Under the pieces are notes generated by a model. It ran no database searches. It worked only from the letters and a program-made list of their open reading frames with translations, and was not told the DNA's origin. Below, piece after piece: positions 37,952 to 47,774 of a stretch of 64,000 nucleotides of DNA. A program made the position numbers and the translations under genes. Source of the DNA: Actinomadura litoris (lineage in GTDB: Bacteria; Actinomycetota; Actinomycetes; Streptosporangiales; Streptosporangiaceae); NCBI RefSeq assembly GCF_009733595.1, contig NZ_WOFH01000001.1, positions 744,001-808,000 of the forward strand, read 5' to 3'. Position 1 is the first letter of the stretch; each line of letters opens with the position of its first letter.

Positions 37952-40126
37952 TCAGTGGCGACCGCCCAGCTTGATCCGGCGGGTCAGCGCCAGCGCACCG
38001 GAAACGGCCGCGAGCAGGGTCGCCGCGCCGAGCACCCACATCGAGCCGGCCTCGGCGTCCGCGATGATCGGCTTCTCGGCCGCGACGGTCCGCACCGGGC
38101 CGATCTCGTGGTCCACCTCGGGGGCGTGCACGTCGGCGGTGACCGGCGGCTTGGACAGGCCGGGGACCTCCCCTCCCACGCCCGTCAGGTCGAGGCCGGA
38201 CCCGTCGATGCCGGGGCCGCCGGGGCCGCCGTGGCCGCGCGCGGACGACGGCGCGGGCACGACAGGCTTACCGGGCAGCGTCATCCCGCTGGCCACCCCG
38301 GGCACGCGCGCCGCGCCGGTCACCACGCGCAGGTCGAGCGGCTGCGAGGGGGCGGGGTCCCCGACGCGCTTCACCCCGAGGCCCTCCACAAGGTCCTCCA
38401 GGCCGGGGACGCCGCCGAGGGGGCCGCCGGCGGGCGTCGTCGCGGCGACCTCGCCGCGGCGCAGCGCCTCACCGTCCAGCACGGACGCGGCCCCGGACAG
38501 GAGTTCCTCGCCCGGCCCGCCCTCCTCCGGGCCCCCTTCCTCGTCCATGTGCCGCATACCGGGCATTCCCCCGGCCTCCGGGAACCCCTTGGGCAGCCCC
38601 TTGCCCTTCGGAAGCCCCTTCCCCTTGGGCAGTCCACCGGCCTTCGGCAGTCCGCCCCCGGTCGGCGCGATCGACATGGGAGCGGGGGTCCAGGGGCCGG
38701 GCTCGCCGCCCTTCCGCAGCACGTCCGTCCTGGCCAGGGTCTTCGCGCCCGGCAGCGTGTAGATCACGGCCGCGTTGTTCGTCCGCAGCAGCTCGGTCGC
38801 CGGCTGCGGCAGGCCGACCTCCCCCGGCGAGGGAATCCGGGACGGGACGGCGGGCGGCTTGGCCGCGGTGACGGGCCGGGGCGCGCCCGCGGCGGACCCG
38901 CCCGTCCCCGACATCCGGTAGTAGGGGTGGTAACCGCCGTGGCCGCCCGTGCACTGCGGGTCGGAGTCGCCGACGACGGCGGCCGCGTCGCCGCACACGT
39001 CGACCGGGTTGGTGGACGGCACGTTCTCCTGGTTGCCGCCGCCCACGCTCGACCCGCCCGACGACTGGCCGCCGGAGCCGTGCGAGCCCGTGACCAGCGT
39101 CTGCCCGGTGCAGGTCGCGGCGGCGGCGCCGACGGCGGCCGCCGCGTCGCCGCAGACCTCGACCGGCGTGCCGACCGGCGTGTTCCCCTGGTTGCCCGCG
39201 ACGATCCCGGCCACGCCCGAGGTCTGCTGGTCACCGCCCGAGCTGCTGCGCACATGCGCGCCGCCCTCGCAGAACGCGCCCGCCTCGCCGAGCACCGCCC
39301 CCGCGTCCCCGCAGGCCGTGACCGGAAGGCTGATGGGGGCGTCGGCCTGGTTGCCCCCGACGACGCTGAGGTCGCCGTTGGTCAGCTGGCTGCCGGACAG
39401 GTGCCCGCCGTTGCGGACGGACGCGCCGCCCTCGCACCCCGCGAGGGCGTTGCCGACCGCGTTGCCGCAGACGTCCACGGGAACGCTGATGGGGACGTTC
39501 AGCTGGTTCCCGCCGACGGCGCTGGAGACGCCGGAGGAGGTCTGCCCGGCGCCGGTGGCGCCGCCGTTCTTGACCAGGGCGCCGCCCTCGCAGCCCGCGA
39601 CCGCGGTCCCCGCGACCGCCACGGCGTTGCCGCAGGCGTCCACCGGCGCCGAGACCGGCGCGTTGACCTGGTTGCCCGCGACCACACCGCCCGCGCCGCT
39701 GGTGACCTGGCCGCCGTCGCCGTCGCCGCTGACCCTGGCCCCGTTGACGCAGCTCGCGTGCGCGTCACCGAGGACCCCGACCCCGTTGCCGCAGGCGTTC
39801 ACCGGCGCGGAGACCGGTGCGTTCACCTGGTTGCCGGAGGCGACGCCGCCCGCGCCGGACGTCCGCTGCCCGCCGCTGCCGCCGCTGCCGGTCACCGACG
39901 AGCCGCCCCTGGAGGTGCCGGTCGCCGTGCCGGCCGCGGCCACGGCGTTGCCGCTGGCGTCGACCGGCGCCGAGATCGGCAGGTTGACCTGGTTTCCGGA
40001 GAGAACGCCGCCGTCGCCGTTCGTGACGTCGGCGAAGGCATTGGCGGGAAAGGCCGTCGCACCGAGAGCGACGAAACTCGCGGTGAGCGCTACTGCACGC
40101 GAGGTGCCTTTTGCCCACGTTCGCAT
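37952..40126 (-). CDS. giant chaplin with seven chaplin repeats
   Basis: The 724-residue protein starts at ATG 40126 (CGGAG upstream). A signal peptide ends near residue 32 (ANAFA). Seven chaplin units follow with GNQ at residues 44, 98, 151, 206, 258, 311 and 364, a period of 52-55. Units 2-7 each have a Cys pair (112/126, 165/179, 220/231, 272/286, 325/339, 378/392); unit 1 has Ser instead. A Pro/Gly-rich linker with LPKGKG repeats follows, then a C-terminal membrane helix and RRIKLGGRH tail. Chaplins are amyloid surface proteins for aerial hyphae. Known ones have one to three units; no LAxTG sortase site is seen near the end. Confidence 0.92.
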   Translation of the reverse strand: MRTWAKGTSRAVALTASFVALGATAFPANAFADVTNGDGGVLSGNQVNLPISAPVDASGNAVAAAGTATGTSRGGSSVTGSGGSGGQRTSGAGGVASGNQVNAPVSAPVNACGNGVGVLGDAHASCVNGARVSGDGDGGQVTSGAGGVVAGNQVNAPVSAPVDACGNAVAVAGTAVAGCEGGALVKNGGATGAGQTSSGVSSAVGGNQLNVPISVPVDVCGNAVGNALAGCEGGASVRNGGHLSGSQLTNGDLSVVGGNQADAPISLPVTACGDAGAVLGEAGAFCEGGAHVRSSSGGDQQTSGVAGIVAGNQGNTPVGTPVEVCGDAAAAVGAAAATCTGQTLVTGSHGSGGQSSGGSSVGGGNQENVPSTNPVDVCGDAAAVVGDSDPQCTGGHGGYHPYYRMSGTGGSAAGAPRPVTAAKPPAVPSRIPSPGEVGLPQPATELLRTNNAAVIYTLPGAKTLARTDVLRKGGEPGPWTPAPMSIAPTGGGLPKAGGLPKGKGLPKGKGLPKGFPEAGGMPGMRHMDEEGGPEEGGPGEELLSGAASVLDGEALRRGEVAATTPAGGPLGGVPGLEDLVEGLGVKRVGDPAPSQPLDLRVVTGAARVPGVASGMTLPGKPVVPAPSSARGHGGPGGPGIDGSGLDLTGVGGEVPGLSKPPVTADVHAPEVDHEIGPVRTVAAEKPIIADAEAGSMWVLGAATLLAAVSGALALTRRIKLGGRH

Positions 40127-40268
40127 GATGCTCCGTTCGGGGAGTTGTTGATGGGAATGACGAGACACGCGTGCCACAACGGGCACACCGGTCTCAGAAA
40201 GGGGAAGGACAGACCGCGCCGAAGGCACGACCGGCGCCCGGACCGCATGGCCGGGCACGGGCCGGTGG

Positions 40269-40913
40269 CTAGTCGGGCGCGAAGGAGGGCTCGTCCGCCG
40301 CTGTGCGGACGGGCGGGGGCACCGGACCGAAGACGAGCGCGATCGCCGCCGGTGGACGCGCCGGAACCCACGAGGAGACGGCCGGAACCACGGCCGATCC
40401 CCCGATCACGGAAAGCCCGCCCGCCCTCGTGTCGCTTCGGACGGGCATCGGGACGGGCGCCGGACGCACGTCCGGGGCCTGAACGTGAGAATGCCGCTGC
40501 TGCTGTTGGTGCCGCACGACGCCGACCCGGCGCACCAAGGCACGCTCGACCCGGACGGCACGCGAGGGCGCACTCGGCCGCCGCACCTGCACGGCACTCT
40601 GAGCCGCGGGCGCCGCGGGCTGCACCACACGCCGCGGGACCTCAACGGGCGCCAAGACCTCCGGCACCTTTTCCACAGGCACCACGTCGGGCACGGCCGG
40701 ACGCGGCGCCACCACCTCGGGCAGCTCGGGCCTCTGGTCCAGAACGCGCTTCAACTCGGGATGCGCGTTCTGGACCACCTCGACCGGCGGCGGCAACTCC
40801 TCGGCGTGCGCGGACTGCGCACAGCCGCCGAGGAGCCAACCCGCGAACAGCAGACCGCCCAAGACGAGCAACGCCCGGAGGACGCGGCGCAGCCATGCCT
40901 CGTCGTCCGCCAC
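40269..40913 (-). CDS. Pro/Val-rich secreted protein, lipoprotein candidate
   Basis: The 214-residue protein starts at GTG 40913 (AGAGGG upstream). A hydrophobic N-terminal segment, VLRALLVLGGLLFAGWLLGG, is followed by C31, giving a relaxed lipobox LGGC. The rest is Pro-, Val- and Arg-rich with little predicted fold (VEVPRRVVQPAAPAAQ, QQQQRHSHVQ). It sits 142 bp upstream of the chaplin on the same strand, so a cell-surface role alongside it is plausible but unproven. Confidence 0.6.
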   Translation of the reverse strand: MADDEAWLRRVLRALLVLGGLLFAGWLLGGCAQSAHAEELPPPVEVVQNAHPELKRVLDQRPELPEVVAPRPAVPDVVPVEKVPEVLAPVEVPRRVVQPAAPAAQSAVQVRRPSAPSRAVRVERALVRRVGVVRHQQQQRHSHVQAPDVRPAPVPMPVRSDTRAGGLSVIGGSAVVPAVSSWVPARPPAAIALVFGPVPPPVRTAADEPSFAPD

Positions 40914-40990
40914 CGGTCGCCCTCTCTACGGCCAAACCATCCCCTACAGACGGTAACCATAGCACCACACAACGGCAATGCGCGAGAAAT

Positions 40991-42307
40991 TCAGGACCGA
41001 TCGATAAACCGGTCGAGAACCCGCGCGCCGAACCGGAGTCCGTCCACCGGAACGCGCTCGTCGACCCCATGGAACATTCCGGAAAAGTCCAACTCTGGGG
41101 GAAGTCGGAGCGGCGCGAAACCGAAGCACCGCATGCCCAGCCGGGCGAAGGACTTCGCGTCCGTCCCGCCGCTCAGGCAGTACGGGACCGGCAGCGCCCC
41201 CGGGTCCTCCGAGGTCAGCGCCGCCTCCATCGCCGCCACGAGCGCCCCCTCGTAGTCGGTCTCGACGGCCCGGTCGTGATGGACGAAATCGCGCTGGACA
41301 TCCGGACCGAGAAGTTCGTCCACAGTCGCGAAGAATTCCGCCTCATATCCGGGCAGGAACCGCCCGTCCACCTGGGCCGTGGCGCTCTGCGGAATGACGT
41401 TGGTCTTGTACCCCGCGTCCAGCCGCGTCGGATTCAGCGTCTGCCGCAGCGTCGCCCCGATCATCCGCGCCATCGGCCCGAGCTTCTCCAGGCACTCCTC
41501 CGGCCGCTCCGGGTCGAACTCCAGCCCGTACGCCATGCACGCCCGCTCCAGGAACGCCCGAACGGTCTTGGTCAGCTGCACCGGGAACTCATGCTCCCCC
41601 AGCCGCGCCACAGCCGCCGCGACGGCCGTCACGGCGTTGTCGGGATGCACCATCGACCCGTGCCCAGCCGTCCCCTTGGCGGTCAGGTTCATCCAGGCGA
41701 GGCCCTTCTCCGCCGTCTCGATGAGGTACATCCGTCGGTCCCCCGGCACGGTCACGCTGAACCCGCCGACCTCCCCCACGGCCTCCGTGCACCCCTCGAA
41801 CAGCTCAGGATGCCGCTCCACCAACCACTGCGCGCCCCACTTCCCCCCGGCCTCCTCGTCCGCCAGGAAGGCCACCACCACGTCCCGCGGCGGCCGGCGC
41901 CCCTCCCTGAGCCGCTGCCGCACCACCGCGAGGATCATCGCGTCCATGTCCTTCATGTCGACGGCCCCGCGCCCCCAGACGCACCCGTCCGCGATCTCAC
42001 CCCCGAACGGATCCCGCGTCCAGTCCTCCTTGCGCGCGGGAACCACGTCCAGGTGCCCGTGCAGCAGCAGCGCGTCTCGCCCCGGATCCTCCCCCTCGAT
42101 CCGCGCCACCAGGCTGGCCCGCCCCGGATGCGACTCGAAGATCTGCGACTCCAGCCCCACCTCCGCGAGCCTCTCGGCGACGTACTCCGCCGCCACCCTC
42201 TCCCCGGGCCCCGAATGATCTCCCGGATTACTGGTGTCGATCCGGATCAGCTCCTGGCAGAGCCGGACGACCTCGTCCTCAGCGGTCGGCTGGTGGGCCA
42301 CAGTCAT
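40991..42307 (-). CDS. M20/M25/M40 family metallopeptidase
   Basis: The protein has 438 residues from ATG 42307. The two-zinc site is complete: LLHGHLDVVP, GRGAVDMKDMDA, AFLADEEAGG (catalytic Glu), and a His near the end in FSGMFHGVDERVP. A dimerisation domain lies in the middle (AKGTAGHGSMVH). The family cleaves amide bonds of acylated amino acids or dipeptides; the substrate is not evident. No signal peptide is present. It is the last ordinary gene before tRNA-Leu. Confidence 0.92.
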   Translation of the reverse strand: MTVAHQPTAEDEVVRLCQELIRIDTSNPGDHSGPGERVAAEYVAERLAEVGLESQIFESHPGRASLVARIEGEDPGRDALLLHGHLDVVPARKEDWTRDPFGGEIADGCVWGRGAVDMKDMDAMILAVVRQRLREGRRPPRDVVVAFLADEEAGGKWGAQWLVERHPELFEGCTEAVGEVGGFSVTVPGDRRMYLIETAEKGLAWMNLTAKGTAGHGSMVHPDNAVTAVAAAVARLGEHEFPVQLTKTVRAFLERACMAYGLEFDPERPEECLEKLGPMARMIGATLRQTLNPTRLDAGYKTNVIPQSATAQVDGRFLPGYEAEFFATVDELLGPDVQRDFVHHDRAVETDYEGALVAAMEAALTSEDPGALPVPYCLSGGTDAKSFARLGMRCFGFAPLRLPPELDFSGMFHGVDERVPVDGLRFGARVLDRFIDRS

Positions 42308-42430
42308 CACCTTCGCGCCTAGCGTCCTCCCGGTACGCCCACCATGGTGCCCCGTCGATCCACTTCGCCGCGACTCGGGACCTTTGGTATGGTGAAGCCC
42401 GCCGCGGCCCCAGGCCACGGCCTGCGACCG

Positions 42431-42516
42431 GTCCGGGTGGCGGAATAGGCAGACGCGCTAGCTTGAGGTGCTAGTGCCCTTTACGGGGCATGGGGGTTCA
42501 AGTCCCCCCTCGGACA
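42431..42516 (+). tRNA. tRNA-Leu (anticodon GAG)
   Basis: Acceptor GTCCGGG pairs with CTCGGAC; the anticodon stem CTAGC/GCTAG encloses TTGAGGT, giving GAG. A long variable arm (GTGCCCTTTACGGGGCAT) marks a class II tRNA, and the T-arm reads GGGGGTTCAAGTCCCCC. CCA is not encoded. Its 3' end is an integration site (see att entries). Confidence 0.95.
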
Positions 42517-42713
42517 CAAACCATTTGCACATGTGGAAGCCGGGACGACCCTGGCTTCCACGAGCTGTTTCTGCGGGTAGTACGTCATCCTGAGCCCGAG
42601 CTTGGCGTAGAGCTCCGCCTTGTCGTCCGGGTGAGCGCGCACGACCGCGCGGACGAGTTCCCCGGTCTGGTGCAACACCTCCGCCACCCCGTCGCTTGCG
42701 ACCGCCTGTCCGC
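42481..42713 (-). pseudogene. C-terminal remnant of a serine recombinase
   Basis: On the minus strand directly after the NACHT gene stop, a frame reads VLHQTGELVRAVVRAHPDDK then AELYAKLGLRMTYYPQKQLV, the kind of tail seen in actinobacterial recombinase-family integrases, and runs on antisense through the tRNA-Leu end (NGLCPRGDLNPHAP). The catalytic and recombinase domains are gone. Only the end that adjoined the attachment site remains. Confidence 0.6.
42506..42526. repeat. att-like 21-bp direct repeat, tRNA copy
   Basis: The 21 bases starting CCCCTCGGACACAAACCATT overlap the last 11 bases of tRNA-Leu and recur exactly at 50220-50240. A tRNA 3' end duplicated in direct orientation is the usual scar of site-specific integration. 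Confidence 0.75.
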
Positions 42714-45014
42714 TCAGCCGGGTGGTCGGTAGGTGGCAGCAAGGTGGTCGTGTAGTTCGGCATGGCGGAACTGGTAAATGGGACCGACTGCGCGGAGCAG
42801 CCCGAGGCGGTGGCAGTCGTCCAAGAACGGCATCAGGCGGTACGGCAGGCAGCGGGACAGGGCCAACCGGTGGGTCGCGACCAGATAGGCGAGCCATGCC
42901 CGGTGGTCGCCCAATGCGAACCCTCCTGCGATCCCGCCCGCGATCCCGAACGCAAGCCCGGCCCCTGCCCCGAACGCAAGCCCGAACCTCGGTCCTTCCG
43001 CCAACCCGCCCAATAGCCCGCCTGCGAGCCCAGCGCCGAGCCCGGCCGCAAGCCCGTTGTTAATAGCGCGGAACAAGTTCAACGTTCGGTCGGCGCGCCA
43101 GTTTCCCATCGGGGTCTGGGCGCGACGTCCATGGGCGGGAGTCTCTGCCCACCAGGTGAGTCCGGCGCCGAGGCCGAAGGCCAGTCCGGACGTGAGTCCA
43201 ACGCCGAGCCCGCCCGCAAGCCCGGTACCAAGCCCGACCTCGACCCCCAGCGCGAGCCCGGCGCCGAGCCCGATCCCAAGCCCGATTCCGAGTCCGATCC
43301 CGAGCGCGGCCGCGAGTTCGCGTAGAAGTTCGGTGGCGCGTTGACGGACGCGCAGGTCGGCATACCCTGGCCGGTCCTGCGCCCAACTTCCGGCGACGCA
43401 TGAGAGCAGGAGCCCGGCCCCGAGCCCGCCCGCGAACCCGGCCCCGAGCCCGCCCGCGAACCCGGCCCCGAGCCCGACCGCGGGTCCGACGGCGAGTCCG
43501 ACTGCGAGCCCGGCCGTAAGACCGAACGCGGTGGTGAGAAGGGCAATGGCGAGTCGGGTGGCAGGGGTGACGGCCTGGGTGGTGACGGCCAAACGCCACC
43601 AGGCCAGGTCGCGGGTGCCAGTTCCGGCCCCGGTGGGGGCGGGTTGGTGGGTGAGGTGGTGTGCCAGGTATTCCAGCCATTGGCGCACCTTGACCGGGTC
43701 GCGCCTACGACGAGGGCGAGGGGGTTCGGCAGGGTTGCTGCTGGGCGGGCGGGTAGCGATCAGAGCTGGAACGAGCTGGTCGAACAGGTGTGCCTGTAGG
43801 TCGGCCGCGGTTGGAAAGCAGGCAGGGTCGGTGAGTGGGCCGGGGTCTGCGCCGGGGGTGAGGTATACGGTGCGCAGCAGCCACAGCCCCAGCGGGGTCG
43901 CCGTGACATCGGCCAACGCCGTCGCCGGATGGCCTGGCGGGCGCTGGCCGGGTGGCGGAGAGCAGCGCAGGGTGGCCAAAGCGTGCTGCCAATGTGGGCC
44001 GGGCTCGGGTGGAAGACAGGTTGCCAGATAGTCCGCCGCGGTTCCGGCATCAAGGGGGCGAGGTTCCAGCACAGCCGCTGAGGTGATCACATCCCCGGCC
44101 CGGGTAACCGCATCAGTGAACTCGGCCGTGCGACTTGTGAGGATGAGCTGGTCGGCTCCCCCCAGCGATCGGTTCAGCGCGCCGATGACAACCGTGTGCG
44201 CGGACACGGGGAGCTCGTCAAGGCCGTCCAGGACCGGTAGTAAGTGCCCGCGCGCAGCCAGTGCCCTGACGACCTGTTCGCCGAATCCGGCACCGCGCAG
44301 CGCGGGGTACCCACCGAGAAGCTGGTCCGTCATCCAGTCATGCAGCCGAGGGAATCTTTCGGTGTCCCAACCGGCGATCGGGAGCAGGACCGGGACTGGT
44401 TCATCATGGTGCTGAGGACGGGTGGCAAGGAGGTGCAGCAGCAACTGCAGCGCCAGGGTGGTTTTGCCGGTCCCCGGGCCGCCCAAGATCACCAAGCGGC
44501 GCCGCCGGGTCCGGCGGAACCGGGTGATGATTGCGGCGATATCGGCGCTGGAGGCCGTCCACCACAACCCATGCCCGATCGCGCCGGCGACAGGGTCGAT
44601 GAGGCCGGGATGATCCATGATGGCGGGCGTGTGCTCGCCGGGCGCGGGCGTGCGCCAGCGCACCGGGATGGGATCGGGGTCATCCAGTGAACGCAGTCGC
44701 GCTTCGTCCTTCCATTGCTCGGCCACCAGCTCGGCCAGCATGTCCTTGGCACGCGACAGCGTTTCGGGAGAGGGAACGGTCTGAGTGGCCAGTTCGCGGG
44801 AGTGGTGCCGGGCCCAGCGCAGAGCCAGGATCAGCGGCACGGCGGCGGCCAGTAGAAAGCCTCCGGTGAGCTGGGCGCGGTTCGCCGCGATCTGTAATCC
44901 GCCCTCGCCGGTCAGCGGGGCGAAGGTCACGACCCCGAGGACCAGCACCACGGCCACTGCCACAAGAACCGTTACCCACGGCCACCAGGCCCTGCCGTTG
45001 CGCATGCTCGCCAT
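42714..45014 (-). CDS. NACHT-domain membrane NTPase with glycine-rich helices
   Basis: From ATG 45014 (or 45005, better spaced from AGGA) the protein has about 766 residues. Two N-terminal membrane helices are followed by a NACHT-type NTPase: Walker A GPGTGKTT at 179-186 and Walker [10 protein letters not shown]. After a Pro/Arg-rich linker come long glycine-rich hydrophobic blocks ([30 protein letters not shown]) and a conserved end, [19 protein letters not shown] NTPases are signal-sensing ATPases, several in anti-phage defence; no effector domain is fused here, so the membrane part may be the effector. It is the main intact gene of the tRNA-Leu island. Confidence 0.85.
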   Translation of the reverse strand: MASMRNGRAWWPWVTVLVAVAVVLVLGVVTFAPLTGEGGLQIAANRAQLTGGFLLAAAVPLILALRWARHHSRELATQTVPSPETLSRAKDMLAELVAEQWKDEARLRSLDDPDPIPVRWRTPAPGEHTPAIMDHPGLIDPVAGAIGHGLWWTASSADIAAIITRFRRTRRRRLVILGGPGTGKTTLALQLLLHLLATRPQHHDEPVPVLLPIAGWDTERFPRLHDWMTDQLLGGYPALRGAGFGEQVVRALAARGHLLPVLDGLDELPVSAHTVVIGALNRSLGGADQLILTSRTAEFTDAVTRAGDVITSAAVLEPRPLDAGTAADYLATCLPPEPGPHWQHALATLRCSPPPGQRPPGHPATALADVTATPLGLWLLRTVYLTPGADPGPLTDPACFPTAADLQAHLFDQLVPALIATRPPSSNPAEPPRPRRRRDPVKVRQWLEYLAHHLTHQPAPTGAGTGTRDLAWWRLAVTTQAVTPATRLAIALLTTAFGLTAGLAVGLAVGPAVGLGAGFAGGLGAGFAGGLGAGLLLSCVAGSWAQDRPGYADLRVRQRATELLRELAAALGIGLGIGLGIGLGAGLALGVEVGLGTGLAGGLGVGLTSGLAFGLGAGLTWWAETPAHGRRAQTPMGNWRADRTLNLFRAINNGLAAGLGAGLAGGLLGGLAEGPRFGLAFGAGAGLAFGIAGGIAGGFALGDHRAWLAYLVATHRLALSRCLPYRLMPFLDDCHRLGLLRAVGPIYQFRHAELHDHLAATYRPPG

Positions 45015-45058
45015 CCTGAGACCGCCGCAGCATTCTCGGCGAACGAAGTCCACAAACG

Positions 45059-45470
45059 GCCCGCACCCTGGCCGCGGCACTGTTCGACACCGAGGAGAAC
45101 ATGGTCCGCATCGACATGAGCGAGTACCAGGAGCGCCATACCGTCAGTCGGCTGGTCGGCGCCCCGCCCGGCTACGTCGGTTTCGAGGAGGGCGGCCAGC
45201 TCACCGAGGCCGTGCGCCGCAAGCCCTACTCGGTGGTGGCTGTTCGACGAGATCGAGAAGGCCCACGGCGACGTGTTCAACACCCTGCTCCAGGTCCTCG
45301 ACGACGGGCGGCTGACCGATGCCCAGGGACGCACCGTCGATTTCCGCAACACCGTCATCATCATGACCTCCAACATCGGATCGCAGCACCTGCTGGAGGG
45401 GTCACCGACCAAGGCGAGATCAAGGAAGCGGCGCGCGACCAGGTGACCGTGGAACTGCGCCGCCATTTCA
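45059..45470 (+). pseudogene. clpB fragment with two frameshifts
   Basis: A slice of the second AAA+ module of ClpB is readable: [20 protein letters not shown], then [20 protein letters not shown], then after an extra G near 45240, [20 protein letters not shown] and [15 protein letters not shown], then after a lost base near 45398, [20 protein letters not shown]. Both ends of the gene are missing. It is clearly dead. Confidence 0.88.
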
Positions 45471-45482
45471 GGATACGCCTGG

Positions 45483-45917
45483 AGGTCGATCAGGACGCCC
45501 GGATGCGGTCGCTGCCACCCGCCCCTGGGCTGGATCGCCGAGGCCGACGACACCATCTTTACCGAGGTCGTCGAAGGTGCCCCACCGCCGGTGGTGGCCG
45601 ACTTCTGGGCCCCATGGTGCGCCCCGTGCCTGCGCATCAGCCTCGCCCTCGAACGCATCGCCGCGGATCTGGCGAGCAGAATCGTCAACATCAACGTCGA
45701 TGACGCTGCGGGACTGTCCGGAAAGTTCGATGTCCGGCACGTTCCCACCCTGATGGTCTTCCACCGCGGCGAACCGGTGGCCCGGCTGCCCGCCGGGGCA
45801 CCGGCCGACCAGATCCGCGCCTGGGTGACGGAGAAGGTCACCGAGAACAAACGGCGCGGGGCACGCCCCGATCATGAGGTGCGGTGCTTCCTCTGCTGTT
45901 CCAGGCGGCTGCGTTGA
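45483..45917 (+). pseudogene. thioredoxin truncated at its 5' end, abutting clpB debris
   Basis: The frame reads [20 protein letters not shown], then [13 protein letters not shown] with an intact active site, then FDVRHVPTLMVFHRGEPVAR. This is a thioredoxin-2-like protein with an N-terminal zinc ribbon, of which only the second Cys pair remains; no normal start is present. A GTG at 45591 could still express about 108 residues, starting just before WCAPC, but would lack the first strand and helix. The end overlaps the convergent membrane protein gene by 46 bp. Confidence 0.75.
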
Positions 45918-46936
45918 CGGACCCCGTACGCGGTGTCGCGCACGGCCGACTCGTCCTCCAACCCCGACCCGAGCGCACCACCGGCCATGCCCATGGACGT
46001 GGTGAGCCAGGCGATCGACAGGTAGAAGCCCCATTCGGCCCCGTGGTCGAGGCTGGACGCAAGCGCCTCGCCGGTCAGCACCACCGGCACCAGCACGATC
46101 GTCAGCGCGAAGACGGCCCCGTAAAGACACAGCACGCCGATCAGCAACGTGGCCAGGGTGACGGCGTTGTACAGCCTGGCACGCTGGCGACTGATGACGT
46201 CGTCCGGGCGTTCCCACAGTTCGTGGTCGATGATGAGCCACGCCAGCAGGGCCGCGACCGCCAGCACCGCCAGCACCGCCTGCCGGATCGGGCCGAGCGT
46301 GTCGGTGATCTTCCAGATGGTGACGTTGACGACCGCGAAGGCCGCGGTCGCCAGCACCCCGGCCAGCGCCTTCGACAAGCCGGTGAACAGCCGCCAGGGG
46401 CGGTTCGCCCGGATCATGCCGGACAGCAGCCGGAGCCGGCCCAGCAGCCCCGGTGTCACGAACCGCTGCTCAGACCGCTCTTCGGGATCGGCCCGGTGGA
46501 CGGTGTACTCCCGCGCGAACCTCGGCGGCGTCCCGTCATGGACCAGTGCGACCAGATCCACCACACCGCGGCGGGCCCGGCTCGGCCGATGGGACCAGCC
46601 GAGAGCGGGCAGCGACAACAGGGCGACCTTCGCGGGCCTGCTCACCTCCGCCAGAATCGGCTGGGTCCTGTAACGACGCGGCAGATCGGTCACGAACACC
46701 GCGACGTCGTAGTCTCCACCCGGGAACTGGTCGGCCAGGACGTCCGCCAGGTGCTCCGCCTCCACCTGCTCGTCGGCCGACAAGGTGCCGGGACCGGCGT
46801 CGACCTCCCATTGCACCGGCGCCGCCGAACGCTTCCGCATCTCGTCGGGCAGTGTCTCGGCGATCTGACGGACGGTTTCCAACGGCAGCCCGGGATCAGC
46901 GCGAAGCACCACGCGCACCACGTTTTGGTCGGCCAA
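45872..46936 (-). CDS. multi-pass membrane protein of unknown family
   Basis: The protein has 354 residues from TTG 46936 behind GGGAGGAGCAG. The N-terminal half is soluble alpha/beta (VVRVVLRADPGLPLETVRQI; DYDVAVFVTDLPRRYRTQPI). The C-terminal half has about four to five membrane helices (ALAGVLATAAFAVVNVTIW, AVLAVLAVAALLAWLIIDHE, LYGAVFALTIVLVPVVL). I do not recognise the family. It is 103 bp downstream of the DUF1345 gene on the same strand, and both may be one unit. Confidence 0.75.
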   Translation of the reverse strand: MADQNVVRVVLRADPGLPLETVRQIAETLPDEMRKRSAAPVQWEVDAGPGTLSADEQVEAEHLADVLADQFPGGDYDVAVFVTDLPRRYRTQPILAEVSRPAKVALLSLPALGWSHRPSRARRGVVDLVALVHDGTPPRFAREYTVHRADPEERSEQRFVTPGLLGRLRLLSGMIRANRPWRLFTGLSKALAGVLATAAFAVVNVTIWKITDTLGPIRQAVLAVLAVAALLAWLIIDHELWERPDDVISRQRARLYNAVTLATLLIGVLCLYGAVFALTIVLVPVVLTGEALASSLDHGAEWGFYLSIAWLTTSMGMAGGALGSGLEDESAVRDTAYGVRQRSRLEQQRKHRTS

Positions 46937-47039
46937 CCCGCTGCTCCTCCCAATGCGACAGTCGGGGGCCCTACCCGGAAGAGGTACCTGAAACCCCGCC
47001 GTGGCCACCGTGCTCCGGCCTCCTCCGACCGGGCCCTCG

Positions 47040-47720
47040 TCACCCCTGGCCGATCCCGGTGACCAGACTGATGGCGACCGCCAATATCCCGGTGCCGAAG
47101 GCATACGCCAGCAGGGCGTGCCCCAAGACGGTTCGGCGGATCCGGGTGTCGGCGGGCTGGCTCTCGGAAACCGCGGACGCCATTCCGACGGTGAAGGCCA
47201 TATAGGCGAAGTCGCTGTAGGAGGGAGGCGCGGTCTGCATGAAATCGATGCCTCCGTCGGCGTCCTCGTAGTAGAGGCGGGCGTACCGGAACGCGAACAC
47301 GGTGTTCACGAGCGCCCAGGACAGCACGACGGCAAGGACGACGAGAATGACCGCCGTGACCGAGAGCGCGTCCTGACGCCCCGCGAAGCGAATCTGGGCG
47401 TGGGCCTCGATGGCCAGACTGGCCACCGAGGCCAGGAGCACCGCCGCGTCGGTCGAGCGGGCGTCGCCCTCCGCCTCGGCCAGCAGCTTGGTGTCGTCCG
47501 GCCCCTGCGGCCAACTGAGCCACCACACCCATGTCAGGAGCGTGCCGGTGGCCAGGACCCACCCGACCAGCAGGCTCACCTCGGCGGCCCCGAGCACGGC
47601 GGCCGCGGCACCGCCGACGACACCCGCTCCCAGCGACAGCCCCAGCCTGCGGACCGACAGGAAGCGCCTCGGAGGTCCGGTCCCGTTCTCCTCGACGGCC
47701 GGGTCGAGTGCGTCGCCCAA
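47040..47720 (-). CDS. DUF1345 membrane protein
   Basis: The protein has 226 residues from TTG 47720 (GGAGG four bases upstream). About five membrane helices are seen, and PSYSDFAYMAFTVGMASAVS plus RRTVLGHALLAYAFGTGILA are the DUF1345 signature. The role is unknown. It lies 54 bp after the FAD-oxidoreductase stop on the same strand. Confidence 0.88.
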   Translation of the reverse strand: MGDALDPAVEENGTGPPRRFLSVRRLGLSLGAGVVGGAAAAVLGAAEVSLLVGWVLATGTLLTWVWWLSWPQGPDDTKLLAEAEGDARSTDAAVLLASVASLAIEAHAQIRFAGRQDALSVTAVILVVLAVVLSWALVNTVFAFRYARLYYEDADGGIDFMQTAPPSYSDFAYMAFTVGMASAVSESQPADTRIRRTVLGHALLAYAFGTGILAVAISLVTGIGQG

Positions 47721-47774
47721 CTCGCCTCCCCAATGGTCAAAGGCTCCGAGGTCTCGGGTGCCGGCTTGGTGACC

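Noticed and set aside
37631..42322. A 1,563-codon plus-strand frame opposite the chaplin, lipoprotein and peptidase genes
   Set aside because: It is a GC-bias shadow of three recognisable minus-strand genes, with no family resemblance.
42940..43510. DNA repeat array of GAGCCCG-type words
   Set aside because: It is explained by the codons of the glycine-rich helices of the NACHT protein.
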